Source of the DNA: an uncultured Sulfurimonas sp.
GTDB lineage: Bacteria > Campylobacterota > Campylobacteria > Campylobacterales > Sulfurimonadaceae
Assembly (NCBI RefSeq): GCF_963662755.1
Contig: NZ_OY759725.1
Coordinates: 682,001 to 746,000 of the forward strand
DNA: 64,000 nucleotides
Direction: 5' to 3'
Positions 31,694 through 42,211 of the stretch are shown here, one piece after another (the stretch's first letter is position 1; every line of letters begins with the position of its first letter). Both the position numbers and the translations under genes were made by a program. Below the pieces are notes generated by a model, which saw nothing but the letters and a program-made list of their open reading frames with translations, did no database searches and was not told the DNA's origin.

Positions 31694-33199
31694 ATGTCTA
31701 AAGAAAAACTTTTATCACTTAGAGAAAAAGCTGATGACTTAACACTTCTCTATGTAGAAGATAACAAGAAACTACAAGAACAAGCAAGCAAGATTTTTAA
31801 AAAAATTTTTAAAAATCTTATACTTGCTAATAGCGGTGAGAGTGCTTACCTTTTATATAAAGAACATCAACCTGAAATAATTATAACAGATATAAATATG
31901 CACAATTTAAATGGTCTTGAACTCTCAAAGATGATTAAAAAAATAGACCCCTTTGCAAAAATAATTATAACAACTGCATTTGACGATAAAGGGTACCTTC
32001 TTGAAGCCATAGACTTAAATATAAGCAAATACTTAAAAAAACCTCTAGCTGCAATAGACTTAATAGAAGCAATTACAAAAGTAGTTAGTCAACTTGAATT
32101 TGAAAAAAGTACAAATATTTTGGAACACTACAAAAATGATGTTTTTCAATATCAAGACAGCTTGTTAATGCTTATTCAAAACAATGAAATTCTTATAGCG
32201 AATAAAAAATCTTTAGAGTTTTTTTCACAAGAAAATATAGAAGATTTTAAAGAGTTTTTCAAAGAGTTTGACAAACAGATCTTAAAGCACAATAACTTTT
32301 TGTATAACCATGATGACATAGAGTGGCTAAGTACCATAAAAGAAAACACAGGAAAACTCTTTAATGTAAAAATGGCAGATGCAAATGACAATAGTAGACA
32401 CTTTGTTCTAAAAGCCTATAAAATTCCAGACAAAGATGATACTTACATACTATCTTTTGATGATATAACAGATTTAAATTTACTTGTTATCTATGATAAA
32501 GAAGCTATGAAAAATGAAAAACAAGAGAGTCAAAAGAAAATTATATACGGAGTTTTAGAAGTTATAAAAAGAAACAACTCTACTATAAAAGCATATAATT
32601 CTTACAAGGGTCTAAACATCTCAAATGTAGGAGTTTTAGAAGATATTTCAGAAAAAGAAATAATCATACAACTACCCTTTGCTCAACTTAAAGCTGTAAA
32701 AGTAAACAATAATATCACGCTTGAATCTGATCTATTTCCAACTGCTGTTTTTTGCAATATTAAAAAAATTGACTTAGACAACTCACAAGTTATAATTAAT
32801 AAATATAAATTTATAGACAGTATGCCATCACAACAAGAACATCTAAGGGTGTCACCAGAACATGACCATAAAATATCACTCTTTTATGATGAGCGCAAAA
32901 TTCATGCTAATTTAAAAATAATAGACATAAGCGTAAGTGGTGCTAAAATCGCCCTCTCCCTTATTCCTGCTGGGTTTCAAATAGGCGATGAAGTAGTTGT
33001 AGATATTGTTTTTAAATTGGGAACAAAACCTCTTATCATTAACACTAAAGCCAAAGTAGATAAGTTGATTGAAGAAAAGAGAGAGTTTATAATTATTTTA
33101 ATATTTGACAACGACCTTAAAGTAAAAAAACTTATAACCGAATATGTAGCAAATAGACAGATGGCTCTCATAAGAGAGTTCAAAAATCTATCGATATAA
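31694..33199 (+). CDS. response regulator with PAS-like region and PilZ-like domain
   Basis: A 501-residue protein. The N-terminal receiver (about 15-130, Asp in IITDINMHNLNG, Lys in LKKPLAA) is followed by a PAS-like middle (about 150-260). The C-terminal PilZ-like domain (about 380-490) has D-I-S-V-S-G (Asp411, Ser413, Gly416), but the RxxxR motif reads Q381-x3-R385, so the first arginine of the c-di-GMP clamp is missing. It may bind c-di-GMP weakly or not at all. It lies 24 bases after the hybrid kinase with an AGAGGA site and closes the operon. It is a plausible output protein for it. Confidence 0.82.
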   Translation: MSKEKLLSLREKADDLTLLYVEDNKKLQEQASKIFKKIFKNLILANSGESAYLLYKEHQPEIIITDINMHNLNGLELSKMIKKIDPFAKIIITTAFDDKGYLLEAIDLNISKYLKKPLAAIDLIEAITKVVSQLEFEKSTNILEHYKNDVFQYQDSLLMLIQNNEILIANKKSLEFFSQENIEDFKEFFKEFDKQILKHNNFLYNHDDIEWLSTIKENTGKLFNVKMADANDNSRHFVLKAYKIPDKDDTYILSFDDITDLNLLVIYDKEAMKNEKQESQKKIIYGVLEVIKRNNSTIKAYNSYKGLNISNVGVLEDISEKEIIIQLPFAQLKAVKVNNNITLESDLFPTAVFCNIKKIDLDNSQVIINKYKFIDSMPSQQEHLRVSPEHDHKISLFYDERKIHANLKIIDISVSGAKIALSLIPAGFQIGDEVVVDIVFKLGTKPLIINTKAKVDKLIEEKREFIIILIFDNDLKVKKLITEYVANRQMALIREFKNLSI

Positions 33200-33206
33200 A
33201 TTTTTT

Positions 33207-33224
33207 ACTCCCACTATTGGGAGT
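33207..33224. terminator. terminator after signalling operon
   Basis: A 7-bp perfect stem (ACTCCCA, loop CTAT, TGGGAGT) followed on the plus strand by TTGATTTTT. It lies between the convergent ends of the REC-PilZ gene and purH. Confidence 0.7.
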
Positions 33225-33231
33225 TTGATTT

Positions 33232-34767
33232 TTAATGTAAGAAGTGGCGAACTTCTGAGAAGTAAAGACTCATTCCAAACTCATTGGCAGCATCTATAAT
33301 CTCATCATCACGAATACTTCCACCAGGCTCAATAACATTCTTAACACCAGCCGCTGCCGCAGCATCTATGCTATCACGAAATGGAAAAAATGCTTCAGAT
33401 GCAAGGGCTGCACCAGTTACATCAAGACCCATCTCTTTTGCTTTTTTAAGCGCACATTGAGATGCATCTACACGAGAAGTCATACCCATACCAACTGCTA
33501 CCATAGCAGAATTTTTAACATAAACTACACAGTTAGATTTTGTAAGAGATGCTACTTTGTATGCTATCTCTAAATCTTTCATATCTTGTGATTCGGCTGC
33601 ATTTTTAGAAACTAACTTTGCATTTTTAACTTCGTCCGCGCCAACTTTGTCAGCATCTTGATATACAAAACCACCATCGATATGTTTGAAGTCTTTTTTG
33701 TCATTTGCAAGAACTAACTTATCACTTCCCATCTCAAATAGTTTGATGCGTTTTTTAGATGCAAATACCTCTTGAGCTTCAGGAGTTATACGACCTGCAA
33801 TTACAACCTCTAAGAAAATCTCATTCATTTTCTCAGCCAGTGCTTTATCAACTATACCATTAACTGAAACAACACCACCAAATGCAGAAACAGGGTCACA
33901 CTTTAGTGCTTCTTCATAAGCTTCTATAAGTGTGTCTTTTATAGCAAATCCGCAAGGGTTACCATGTTTTGTGATGCAGACTGCATTCTCATCACCAAAG
34001 GCAGATGCGATCTTTACAGCTCCACTTAAGTCGTTTAAGTTGTTAAAACTAGCCTCACCTTTAAGAGTCTTAAAGTTGTCTGAGTAGTGCTTGTCAAACT
34101 CATATAAAGCACCTTTTTGATGTGGATTTTCACCATAACGTGTATCCATCACTTTCTCTCCAACTACAAATTGCTTCTCACCAAAACCACCGTTGAAACG
34201 CTCGTTCATATAGTTTGCTATCATAGAATCATACGCAGCAGTATGCTCATAAGCTTTTATCATGTATGAACGACGGAAATCTTTTGTATTTTTTTCATTT
34301 TCTATTGCATCTATAACTTCATCATAATCACTTACATTAGTTACAATGATAACAGAGTCAAAGTTCTTAGCAGCAGAGCGAACCATAGCAGGTCCACCGA
34401 TATCTATGTTTTCAATGATATCATCAAAATCATCAGTTCTCTCGATAGTCTCTTTAAAAGGATAAAGGTTTACACAAACCAAGTCAATAGACTCAACACC
34501 TAACTCTTTTGCTTGGTCTAAGTGTGACTGTTTGTCACGACGATGCAAGATGCCGCCATGAACATAAGGATTTAGAGTTTTTACACGGCCTTCAAAACAC
34601 TCAGGAAATTTAGTAACTTCATCTATCTCTATCGCTTTTATACCAGCATCTACCAACTTTTTATAAGTTCCGCCTGTTGAGATAATCTCGTAACCATTCT
34701 TTACTAAAGAAGTACAAAACTCAACTACACCTGCTTTATCGCTAACGCTAACTAATGCTCTTTTCAC
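33232..34767 (-). CDS. purH: bifunctional AICAR transformylase / IMP cyclohydrolase
   Basis: A 511-residue PurH, which performs the last two steps of IMP synthesis. The N-terminal cyclohydrolase domain starts [16 protein letters not shown] and contains [10 protein letters not shown] and [15 protein letters not shown]. The C-terminal transformylase domain contains [10 protein letters not shown] and the terminal [20 protein letters not shown]. The start is placed at GTG 34767, with GGAG 9 bases upstream, because it gives the usual length and N-terminus; the open frame extends 12 codons further upstream without similarity. It appears monocistronic. Confidence 0.96.
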   Translation of the reverse strand: MKRALVSVSDKAGVVEFCTSLVKNGYEIISTGGTYKKLVDAGIKAIEIDEVTKFPECFEGRVKTLNPYVHGGILHRRDKQSHLDQAKELGVESIDLVCVNLYPFKETIERTDDFDDIIENIDIGGPAMVRSAAKNFDSVIIVTNVSDYDEVIDAIENEKNTKDFRRSYMIKAYEHTAAYDSMIANYMNERFNGGFGEKQFVVGEKVMDTRYGENPHQKGALYEFDKHYSDNFKTLKGEASFNNLNDLSGAVKIASAFGDENAVCITKHGNPCGFAIKDTLIEAYEEALKCDPVSAFGGVVSVNGIVDKALAEKMNEIFLEVVIAGRITPEAQEVFASKKRIKLFEMGSDKLVLANDKKDFKHIDGGFVYQDADKVGADEVKNAKLVSKNAAESQDMKDLEIAYKVASLTKSNCVVYVKNSAMVAVGMGMTSRVDASQCALKKAKEMGLDVTGAALASEAFFPFRDSIDAAAAAGVKNVIEPGGSIRDDEIIDAANEFGMSLYFSEVRHFLH

Positions 34768-34932
34768 TATATCTATCTCCTTTTTTTTGAAGCAAAGCTT
34801 CACAAAAAATTCCTCTCTACTTATGCTTTGTCTATTGACAATAAAGAAAAAATTATTATTTAAAATTTAAATGAGATTTTATCTAAAAGTAGATTATGGT
34901 TTTATGAAGTTGCATCTCCATAAAACTAAAAA

Positions 34933-37122
34933 TTAGTCTTTAAATTTATTACGTATTTCTAAAAATTGTTCTATATTTTCTAAGAATACATCAAGAAGTT
35001 TTGGATCAAAATGTTTTCCTCTTTCTTCTTTAAAGAGTTCAAAAATCTTTTCTAATTCCCAAGCTTTTTTATAGCATCTATCACTACCTAAAGCGTCAAA
35101 AACATCTGCTATTGCAGTTATTCTTCCAAAAATATGAATTTTTTCACCCTTAAGACCATTTGGATATCCTGTTCCATCCCATTTTTCATGATGAGTATAT
35201 GCAACTATTGCAGCCGCTTTAAGTATGCGTCTTTTTGATTTTTTCAATATGTTATAACCAAGTTTAGAGTGGGTTTTCATAATTATCCACTCTTCCTCGT
35301 TTAGCCTTGCAGGTTTTTTCAATATATTGTCTGCAATACCAACTTTCCCAATATCATGCATTGGTGAAGCTGTATATAATAGTTCAGAATTTTTTTCGCC
35401 TAAACCCGAGAGTAGTCCAAGTAGTTTAGAATACATAGCCACTCTTTTTACATGATAACCTGTTTCTTTAGAGCGTGTTTCACCTACTTCACCCATTTTA
35501 TATATGATTTCTTTTTGAGTATTTTCAAGCTCATTATGAAGTTTTACAAACTCAGTCATATTATGACTTATATTCATCAGTTCAACAATTTCATCATTAG
35601 CATTTTTAATAGGAACAATTGTGCTATTAACATAATAAGATTTACCATCTTTAGTGATGTTTCTAATCTCTCCACTCCAAATGTTTCTGCTAAGGAGTGT
35701 ATCCCAAATATTTTTATACAACTGTGAATTATTCTTAGGATGGCGAATTATTGTGTGTGATTTACCTATTAATTCTTCTTTAGTGTATCCTGAGACATCA
35801 CAAAAAGCTTGATTTACATAAGTAATATTTCCATTTATATTAGCTCGAGATAAAATATTGCTCACATCTATAGCTTTTTCATACTCAGCAGAGCGTTTAT
35901 ACATCTCTTGAAAATTACTCTCTGAAATATTTAAATCTTTTTCAAGACGCTCTTTCATGCTTTCTATCGCCGTTATATCTGACCTTATACCAATGTACTC
36001 AACTATATTTCCATCATAATCTATAATAGGATTTATTACAGTATCAACATAGTAAGTTTTACCATCTTTACTTGTGTTTTTAACTATTCCAAACCAAGAT
36101 TTTTTGCTTTGTATAGTTTGCCACATCTCTTTAAATATTTCAGATGACATATCTTTATGTCTGATTATATTATGAGGTTTTCCTATTAACTCTTCTCTTG
36201 CGTAGCCTGAGAGTTCACAAAATTTGTCATTTGCGTAAGTAATATAGCCTTTTGAATCTGTTTTTGAAACTATTGTACTTCTATCTACTGCATCTTTGTA
36301 TTCGCTTAGTAGTTGTTGCTTACAAAGTATCTCTATATCTTTACGATTTAATTCAACTGCAGCATTAACTTTAAGAACAAATTCTTCTATATTAAAAGGT
36401 TTTTTTATAAAGTCAGATGCACCTAATTTTAAAGAACTTCTAACTAATTCGGGATCATTTTTTCCTGATATAACAATAATTGGAAGCGGACATACTTCAG
36501 GAACAGCTTTTATTTCTCTTATCACCTCTAAGCCATGTTTATCTGGGAGTTCCATATCTAAAAGTATAAGATTTATTGAACTTGTTTTTAAAATTTCCAT
36601 AGCCTGCGTTGCATCTTGGGCTTCTAATGTATTGTAGTTTCTAACTTTTAGTATTGAGTCTATATGTTTTCTAACAAGTTTTGAATCATCTACAATTAAA
36701 ATATTACAGATATGATTTCTCTCTATGGAGTGTATAACCTCATCTATGGAAGCTATAGATTTATCAAAATGTTCATCTTTAACTAAATAATCTAAAATAC
36801 CATTTTTAAAAAGGCTCTCTCTAGTTTGTATATCTGTCTCACTTGTTAATATAATAATCTTCGCTTTAGTTAAACTCTGAACCCCTTTTACAAGCTCCTC
36901 TCCATATGCATCTGGAAGATTAAGATCTAAAATCACAAAATCATATTTTTCATTTACTAAAATTTGGGCTGCACTTTCATAATCAAAAGCTTGCTGACAT
37001 TTGTATCCAATATTTGTTAAAATTTTATTGATATTATTGTTAAATAACTTAGAATCTTCTACAATTAATATTTTATAAAAAGAGTTTTCCCTAGCTTGTT
37101 CATACTTATTACAATAGAGCAT
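34933..37122 (-). CDS. tandem-receiver PAS-PAS-HD-GYP regulator
   Basis: A 729-residue soluble protein. Order: receiver 1 (about 17-130, Asp in VILDLNLP), receiver 2 (about 140-260, Asp in LLDMELP, Lys in FIKKPF), PAS 1 (about 280-390), PAS 2 (about 415-525), then HD-GYP with MHDIGKVG (His589-Asp590), HHEKWDGTGYP and IADVFDAL. All c-di-GMP phosphodiesterase ligands are intact. The two PAS domains are near-duplicates (both have the C-x-x-S-G-Y and H-x-I-I-R-H patterns), so they probably arose by internal duplication. No kinase is adjacent. The promoter should lie in 37123-37240, divergent from the phosphofructokinase gene. Confidence 0.9.
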   Translation of the reverse strand: MLYCNKYEQARENSFYKILIVEDSKLFNNNINKILTNIGYKCQQAFDYESAAQILVNEKYDFVILDLNLPDAYGEELVKGVQSLTKAKIIILTSETDIQTRESLFKNGILDYLVKDEHFDKSIASIDEVIHSIERNHICNILIVDDSKLVRKHIDSILKVRNYNTLEAQDATQAMEILKTSSINLILLDMELPDKHGLEVIREIKAVPEVCPLPIIVISGKNDPELVRSSLKLGASDFIKKPFNIEEFVLKVNAAVELNRKDIEILCKQQLLSEYKDAVDRSTIVSKTDSKGYITYANDKFCELSGYAREELIGKPHNIIRHKDMSSEIFKEMWQTIQSKKSWFGIVKNTSKDGKTYYVDTVINPIIDYDGNIVEYIGIRSDITAIESMKERLEKDLNISESNFQEMYKRSAEYEKAIDVSNILSRANINGNITYVNQAFCDVSGYTKEELIGKSHTIIRHPKNNSQLYKNIWDTLLSRNIWSGEIRNITKDGKSYYVNSTIVPIKNANDEIVELMNISHNMTEFVKLHNELENTQKEIIYKMGEVGETRSKETGYHVKRVAMYSKLLGLLSGLGEKNSELLYTASPMHDIGKVGIADNILKKPARLNEEEWIIMKTHSKLGYNILKKSKRRILKAAAIVAYTHHEKWDGTGYPNGLKGEKIHIFGRITAIADVFDALGSDRCYKKAWELEKIFELFKEERGKHFDPKLLDVFLENIEQFLEIRNKFKD

Positions 37123-37259
37123 TTAGACATACCTTAAATTATATGCATTACAATACAACAATCAATATTAAATGATTATTTATTCACAAAAATAAGTTAT
37201 TATTAAACACATTTAAAGAGACATTTAAATATTCTTCGTAAAATCATTGGAGGTTGTCT

Positions 37260-38219
37260 ATGCAAAATATTGCTATTATTTGTTCTGGTGGAGATGTTTC
37301 AGGTATGAACCCTGCAATAAAGCATTTTGTTGAATACGCTCTTGAAAAAAACTTAAAACCTTACTTTGTTTATGATGGTTATGAAGGTCTTATTGACAAT
37401 AACATAAAAGAAGCAAGTTATTGTGATGTAGCTGGAATCATAACTCGTGGTGGTACAAATATAGGAAGTGCAAGAAGCAAAAGATTTACAGAAAAAAAAT
37501 ATAGAAATATAGCAAAACAAAATCTTGAAGCAAAAGATATTGAGATGCTAATAGTTCTTGGTGGAGATGGCTCATTTAGAGGGCTTGATGTTTTTTATAA
37601 AGAAACAGGCATAAAATTTTGTGGTATTCCTGCTACTATTGACAATGATATAAATGGTACTGACTACTCACTAGGAGTTGATACTGCACTCAATATCATT
37701 AAAACATCTATAGATGCAATTAGAGATACTGCTTCATCATTTAAAAGAGCTTTCGTTATAGAGACTATGGGAAGAAATTGCGGTTATTTGGCTCTAGTGT
37801 CACATCTAACTTCAGGTTCTGAACTATGCTTAATCCCTGAACTTGAGTATGATTTAGCTTCTTATGAAAAAGAGTTTAAAAAACAGATAAAAAATGGAAG
37901 AAGATACTTTATAGCCATAGTTTCTGAGGGTATAAAACAAGACTCTTCAAAAATATCAGAATGGTTTGAAAACACAATAGGAATAGAATCAAGAGTTAGC
38001 ATCTTAGGTCATATACAAAGAGGTGGAAATCCAACTATCTATGATCGGCTTATGGCTTATAAGTTTATAACTAAAGCTGTTGATGGCTTACTTCAAGGGA
38101 TTGATGAGAGTATTATTTGTTATACTAAAAGTGGATTTGAGTATAAAAGTATTGAAGAAGTTACAAGCAAGACAAAAGAGTTAGATGCTGAACTATTGTC
38201 TTATGTTGTATCTGCATAA
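37260..38219 (+). CDS. pfkA: 6-phosphofructokinase (ATP type)
   Basis: A 319-residue PfkA-like kinase that phosphorylates fructose 6-phosphate. Motifs: SGGDVSGMNPAI (about 10), VLGGDGSFRG (about 103, Gly after GGD as in ATP-dependent enzymes), PATIDNDINGTDYSLG (about 124) with the catalytic Asp, and LGHIQRGGNPTIYDR (about 245). The residue in the second PPi/ATP switch position is Ala and not Lys, again favouring ATP. The ATG at 37260 follows TGGAGG by 6 bases, and an in-frame TTG two codons earlier is rejected. It is notable beside rTCA genes because autotrophs of this group mostly run the pathway toward sugars. Confidence 0.92.
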   Translation: MQNIAIICSGGDVSGMNPAIKHFVEYALEKNLKPYFVYDGYEGLIDNNIKEASYCDVAGIITRGGTNIGSARSKRFTEKKYRNIAKQNLEAKDIEMLIVLGGDGSFRGLDVFYKETGIKFCGIPATIDNDINGTDYSLGVDTALNIIKTSIDAIRDTASSFKRAFVIETMGRNCGYLALVSHLTSGSELCLIPELEYDLASYEKEFKKQIKNGRRYFIAIVSEGIKQDSSKISEWFENTIGIESRVSILGHIQRGGNPTIYDRLMAYKFITKAVDGLLQGIDESIICYTKSGFEYKSIEEVTSKTKELDAELLSYVVSA

Positions 38220-38239
38220 AATCACTAAAGGTTATATAT

Positions 38240-38932
38240 ATGAAAAAGAGTGTTATATCTATTCAAGCAGGTAAAGTAAAGGCTTATGGAGATAAAAACA
38301 AAAGTGAATTTTTACAAAAATATTGGGAAAGTGCTTTTTTTAAAGAGGTTCTAAACTCTAAAGTTTTTATTTCTAAAGATGGTTTAAATGGCGATGAAGT
38401 AGCAGACAAAGTTCATCACGGTGGAGTAGAAAAAGCAGTTTTTGCAAATAGTTATGAAAACTATAAAGAGTGGGCAGAGTTCTTAAATGTAGATGAACTT
38501 CCATTTGGTGCATTGGGTGAAAATCTAAGCATTTCTGGATTACATGAAAGTAATGTTTTTTTAGGAGATATTCATAAGATAGGTTCAACTACTCTTCAAG
38601 TTTCTCAACCAAGAAAACCTTGTTTTAAAATTGCTAAAAGATGGAACAATAAAAAATTAACAAATGAAATCTACACTACAGGACTTACAGGATGGTATTA
38701 TAGAGTCTTAAAAGAGGGTGAAATAATTGCTGGAGATGAAATCTTTATCCAAACAAATAATGAAAATAAAATTTCCATCCTAGATGCAAACATAGCGTTT
38801 GCAAACCCTCTAGAACATAAAGAGACTCTAGAGAAGATTCTCTTAATAGACTCTATTGCACCTAGTTACAGAACTAGCATAGAAAAAAGAATCTTAGGCG
38901 AGTTTGCACTAGAGTATATGAGAGTAGATTAA
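38240..38932 (+). CDS. MOSC domain protein (YiiM-like)
   Basis: A 230-residue MOSC-domain protein. Landmarks are [20 protein letters not shown] (about 55-74), GENLSISGL (about 95) and [13 protein letters not shown] (about 125), whose Cys is the molybdenum-cofactor ligand in YiiM and related amidoxime or N-hydroxylated-base reductases. It probably reduces N-hydroxylated compounds, but the substrate is unknown. It follows pfkA by 20 bases and overlaps the 3' end of purL by 4 bases in convergent orientation. Confidence 0.88.
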   Translation: MKKSVISIQAGKVKAYGDKNKSEFLQKYWESAFFKEVLNSKVFISKDGLNGDEVADKVHHGGVEKAVFANSYENYKEWAEFLNVDELPFGALGENLSISGLHESNVFLGDIHKIGSTTLQVSQPRKPCFKIAKRWNNKKLTNEIYTTGLTGWYYRVLKEGEIIAGDEIFIQTNNENKISILDANIAFANPLEHKETLEKILLIDSIAPSYRTSIEKRILGEFALEYMRVD

Positions 38933-41145
38933 ATATCTCTCTCAATTACTCTTTTAAATGTATTAAAATAGTTATCTTTTAACTCATCCATACTCATAGA
39001 AACATCATTAATTTTGATGCTATCTCCACCAACAGTTCCAATTTTCTCTACAGCCATAGACTCATCTAACATAGCCTCAAACGCCTCGCAATTTTCAGGT
39101 TTTACTTCTATAATCGCACGACTCATAGACTCAGCAAAGATATCTCTTTCATCTTCTACACTCATCTCAACATCACACCCAAGATCAGAAGTTGCAGCCA
39201 TTTTAGCTAAAGCTATTGCTACACCACCACTAGATGCATCTTTAGCACACTCTAGTAGATGCTTTTTGTTAGCATCTATAACTAAGTCCCAAAGAGCAAG
39301 CTCATTTTTGTAGTTAATCTCAGGAATAACACCAGCAACTGTGTGACAAATCTCTTTCATATAGAGACTTCCACCAAACTCAGATTTTGACTCTCCAACA
39401 AGATATAGTGAATTTCCTGCACTTTGAAAACTTGACATTAAAACATTGTTTTGATCATCATTTACTCCAACAGTAGCAATAGAAGGAGTTGGAAAAACTG
39501 ATACGCCGTTTGTTTCATTGTAAAGTGAAACATTTCCGCCAATTACGGGAGTGCTAAGTTCCAAACAAGCCTCTTTTATACCATCACAAGCTTGACCAAA
39601 CTGCCACATAACTTCAGGATTTTCAGGGTTACCAAAATTAAGACAATCTGTAATAGCCAAAGGTCTTGCACCACTCATAGCAACATTACGACCAGCTTCA
39701 ATAGTAGCAGCAGCCCCACCACCCTTAGGGTCGATGTAACAATAACGCACATTACAATCAGCCGACATTGCTAATGCTTTACCATTTTCTTTTACACGAA
39801 TAACAGATGCATCTAACATACCACCTTTTTTGATGGTATTTGTTTGTACCATAGAATCATACTGAGTGTATATCCATGATTTATCTACAACTTCCATAGA
39901 TTTTGTTAAAGTCTCAAATGCATTTTGATTTGAAACCTTGTCAAAATCATTGATAGTTACATTAGCTATTTTCTCCAAGTAAGCAGGTTTACTCATAGGA
40001 CGGTTTAGTTCAGGTGCTTCTTCACTTACAGGGTCAACTGGAACTTCTGCACATTTCTCTCCATGCCAAAAAAGTTCCATATTTCCTGTATCTGTAACTT
40101 CTCCAACAACAGCAGCATCTAAGTCCCATTTTTCAAAAATATCTATAATAGCTTGCTCTGAACCTTTTTTAGCACAAAGAAGCATACGCTCTTGAGACTC
40201 ACTAAGCATGAAGTCATAAGGAGTCATATTTTCTTCACGAGCAGGAACTTTATCAAGGTGCATAATCATACCTGCACCTGAACGCCCTGCCATCTCAAAA
40301 GATGAAGATGTAAGACCAGCAGCACCCATATCTTGGATACCAACAACATGATCAGTCTTAAACAGCTCCATACAAGCTTCAAGAAGAAGTTTTTCTGTAA
40401 ATGGGTCACCAACTTGAACAGTAGGACGAAGAGATTTTGACTCTTCAGTAAAGCTATCAGAACTCATTACAGCACCACCAAGACCATCACGACCTGTTTT
40501 TGCGCCAACATACATTACAGGATTGCCAACACCATCAGCACGACCATAAAAAATCTCATCTGATTTTGCTATACCTAAGTTAAAAGCATTTACTAAAATG
40601 TTTCCATTGTAACACTCATCAAAACTTACTTCACCACCAATAGTTGGAACACCCATACAGTTACCATAACCGCCGATGCCCTCAGTTACTCCACGAACTA
40701 AGTAACGTTGATGAGCAGATGTTTTGTCGTCATTTAAGATATTACCAAATCTAAGTGCATTTAAAGATGCCACAGGACGAGCACCCATAGTAAATACATC
40801 ACGCATAATTCCTCCAACACCAGTAGCTGCACCTTGGTATGGTTCTATAAAACTTGGATGATTATGTGATTCCATTTTAAATACAGCTGCGTAACCACCA
40901 CCAATGTCAATAACACCAGCATTTTCACCTGGACCTTGAATAACCCAAGGAGCTTTTGTTGGAAAACCTTTTAAGTGTACTTTTGATGATTTATAAGAAC
41001 AATGTTCACTCCACATAGCAGAAAAAATTCCTAACTCAACTAGATTTGGCTCACGACCTAATATCTCTTTGATATGCGTATAATCTTCTTCAGAAAGCTT
41101 ATGATTAGCTAATTGTTCTTTGATGTTTTCTAGTTGTTGGCTCAC
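38929..41145 (-). CDS. purL: phosphoribosylformylglycinamidine synthase II
   Basis: A 738-residue PurL of the small-subunit type, which makes FGAM from FGAR, ATP and ammonia together with separate PurQ and PurS. Motifs: [20 protein letters not shown] near the N-terminus, [19 protein letters not shown] (about 88-106), [19 protein letters not shown] (about 270) and the repeat of the ATP-binding fold in the C-terminal half ([14 protein letters not shown]). Length fits the form found in Gram-positives and Campylobacterota. No other pur gene adjoins it. Confidence 0.95.
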   Translation of the reverse strand: MSQQLENIKEQLANHKLSEEDYTHIKEILGREPNLVELGIFSAMWSEHCSYKSSKVHLKGFPTKAPWVIQGPGENAGVIDIGGGYAAVFKMESHNHPSFIEPYQGAATGVGGIMRDVFTMGARPVASLNALRFGNILNDDKTSAHQRYLVRGVTEGIGGYGNCMGVPTIGGEVSFDECYNGNILVNAFNLGIAKSDEIFYGRADGVGNPVMYVGAKTGRDGLGGAVMSSDSFTEESKSLRPTVQVGDPFTEKLLLEACMELFKTDHVVGIQDMGAAGLTSSSFEMAGRSGAGMIMHLDKVPAREENMTPYDFMLSESQERMLLCAKKGSEQAIIDIFEKWDLDAAVVGEVTDTGNMELFWHGEKCAEVPVDPVSEEAPELNRPMSKPAYLEKIANVTINDFDKVSNQNAFETLTKSMEVVDKSWIYTQYDSMVQTNTIKKGGMLDASVIRVKENGKALAMSADCNVRYCYIDPKGGGAAATIEAGRNVAMSGARPLAITDCLNFGNPENPEVMWQFGQACDGIKEACLELSTPVIGGNVSLYNETNGVSVFPTPSIATVGVNDDQNNVLMSSFQSAGNSLYLVGESKSEFGGSLYMKEICHTVAGVIPEINYKNELALWDLVIDANKKHLLECAKDASSGGVAIALAKMAATSDLGCDVEMSVEDERDIFAESMSRAIIEVKPENCEAFEAMLDESMAVEKIGTVGGDSIKINDVSMSMDELKDNYFNTFKRVIERDI

Positions 41146-41217
41146 GGATGAATCCTAAAAATTTAATTTTTTTGGTTTTTAAAGAGGGATTATATCTAAT
41201 TTGTTCTAATAAGAATT

Positions 41218-41745
41218 TTAATGAAAAGAAAAGTCTTTTTTTGTTCGTATATTTTTCTTAAGTGAAAATACATTTTTATATTCAATATCAACTATTTCAT
41301 ACTCTTTTTTAGAATTTGGAAGTTTAATTTTAAAGTCATCATCAACTTCTTTACCGAGCATAGCTTTTGCAATTGGCGAGTGTATAGATATCAGCCCATT
41401 TTCAGGCTCACTCTCTAAAACACCACAGAGCGTATATACCTCTTCTTCATCTGTATCTATATTTACAATTCTAACCGTACTTCCAAAACTAACTTTAGTA
41501 TGTTCAAATATTGCTGGATTTATAATTTGTGATTTTTGTATCATTGAGTTAAGATAAAAAAGTCTTTTATCTATAAAACGAAGTTTCTCTTTTGCAGCAT
41601 GATAGTCGGCATTTTCACTTCTATCACCTTGTGCAGCTGCTACAAGTTTTTCTTGAGCAGTCTTTGGTTTTTCTACTTCAAGTAAAAATTTAAATTCTTC
41701 AACTAGAAGGTCATAGCCTTCTAGTGTCATCGGTTCTTTATTCAT
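41218..41745 (-). CDS. greB: transcription elongation factor GreB-type
   Basis: A 175-residue Gre factor that rescues backtracked RNA polymerase by stimulating transcript cleavage. The coiled-coil tip has the two acidic residues in QGDRSENADYHAAKEKLR (about 40-57), closer to GreB (AASLGDRSENADY) than to GreA (GDLSENAEY). The C-terminal FKBP-like domain includes ISIHSPIAKAMLGKEVDD (about 117-134). It has about 15 extra basic residues at the C-terminus compared with E. coli GreB. It lies 18 bases after the small upstream gene, and the two are likely co-transcribed. Confidence 0.85.
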   Translation of the reverse strand: MNKEPMTLEGYDLLVEEFKFLLEVEKPKTAQEKLVAAAQGDRSENADYHAAKEKLRFIDKRLFYLNSMIQKSQIINPAIFEHTKVSFGSTVRIVNIDTDEEEVYTLCGVLESEPENGLISIHSPIAKAMLGKEVDDDFKIKLPNSKKEYEIVDIEYKNVFSLKKNIRTKKDFSFH

Positions 41746-41763
41746 TAAAGAGCTAACATTGTC

Positions 41764-42090
41764 TTAATTATTGAAACCTATGATGTAATAAGTTTCTTTA
41801 TTTTCAAGTTTATTTACTGTAACTTTAAACTTATCGCTAAAGTGTTTAATCTTCTCATGAGCTTCAAGAGCAATTTCTGTGCTTGGTGCTTCAACTTTTA
41901 TCTTAAAACAATCATTTGTATTTGACAAGGCAACATAAGAACCATCCACTTTTAAATGGTCATGCAAGTCCATTATATGTTTTTGAATTTTCTCATAACC
42001 TATTGTATTTTTTTCTATTCTCTCTAGTTGGCTTAGTAAAGCACTATTTGGTGCGTAACCTAGTTGAGTTAGCATAGCATCTCTTTGCAT
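41764..42090 (-). CDS. conserved hypothetical protein (108 aa)
   Basis: I do not recognise the family. It is a soluble protein with a helical N-terminus (LTQLGYAPNSALLSQLERI) and an alpha/beta C-terminal half ending YYIIGFNN. It sits in front of greB by 18 bases and is divergent from the HDOD gene, so it may share regulation with greB. Confidence 0.6.
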   Translation of the reverse strand: MQRDAMLTQLGYAPNSALLSQLERIEKNTIGYEKIQKHIMDLHDHLKVDGSYVALSNTNDCFKIKVEAPSTEIALEAHEKIKHFSDKFKVTVNKLENKETYYIIGFNN

Positions 42091-42211
42091 ATCAATCCTT
42101 TTTCGTATTATTGCAAAAATAATAACAGCTTTTTGTAAATATTCAGTATTAATTTATGTGCATGTACTATAATTATAAAAACAACTCAATATTACATTTA
42201 AAGAGAGTATT

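Noticed and set aside
34768..34803. Upstream extension of purH to an earlier start at 34803
   Set aside because: The extra 12 residues lack similarity, and GGAG is well placed only for the GTG at 34767.
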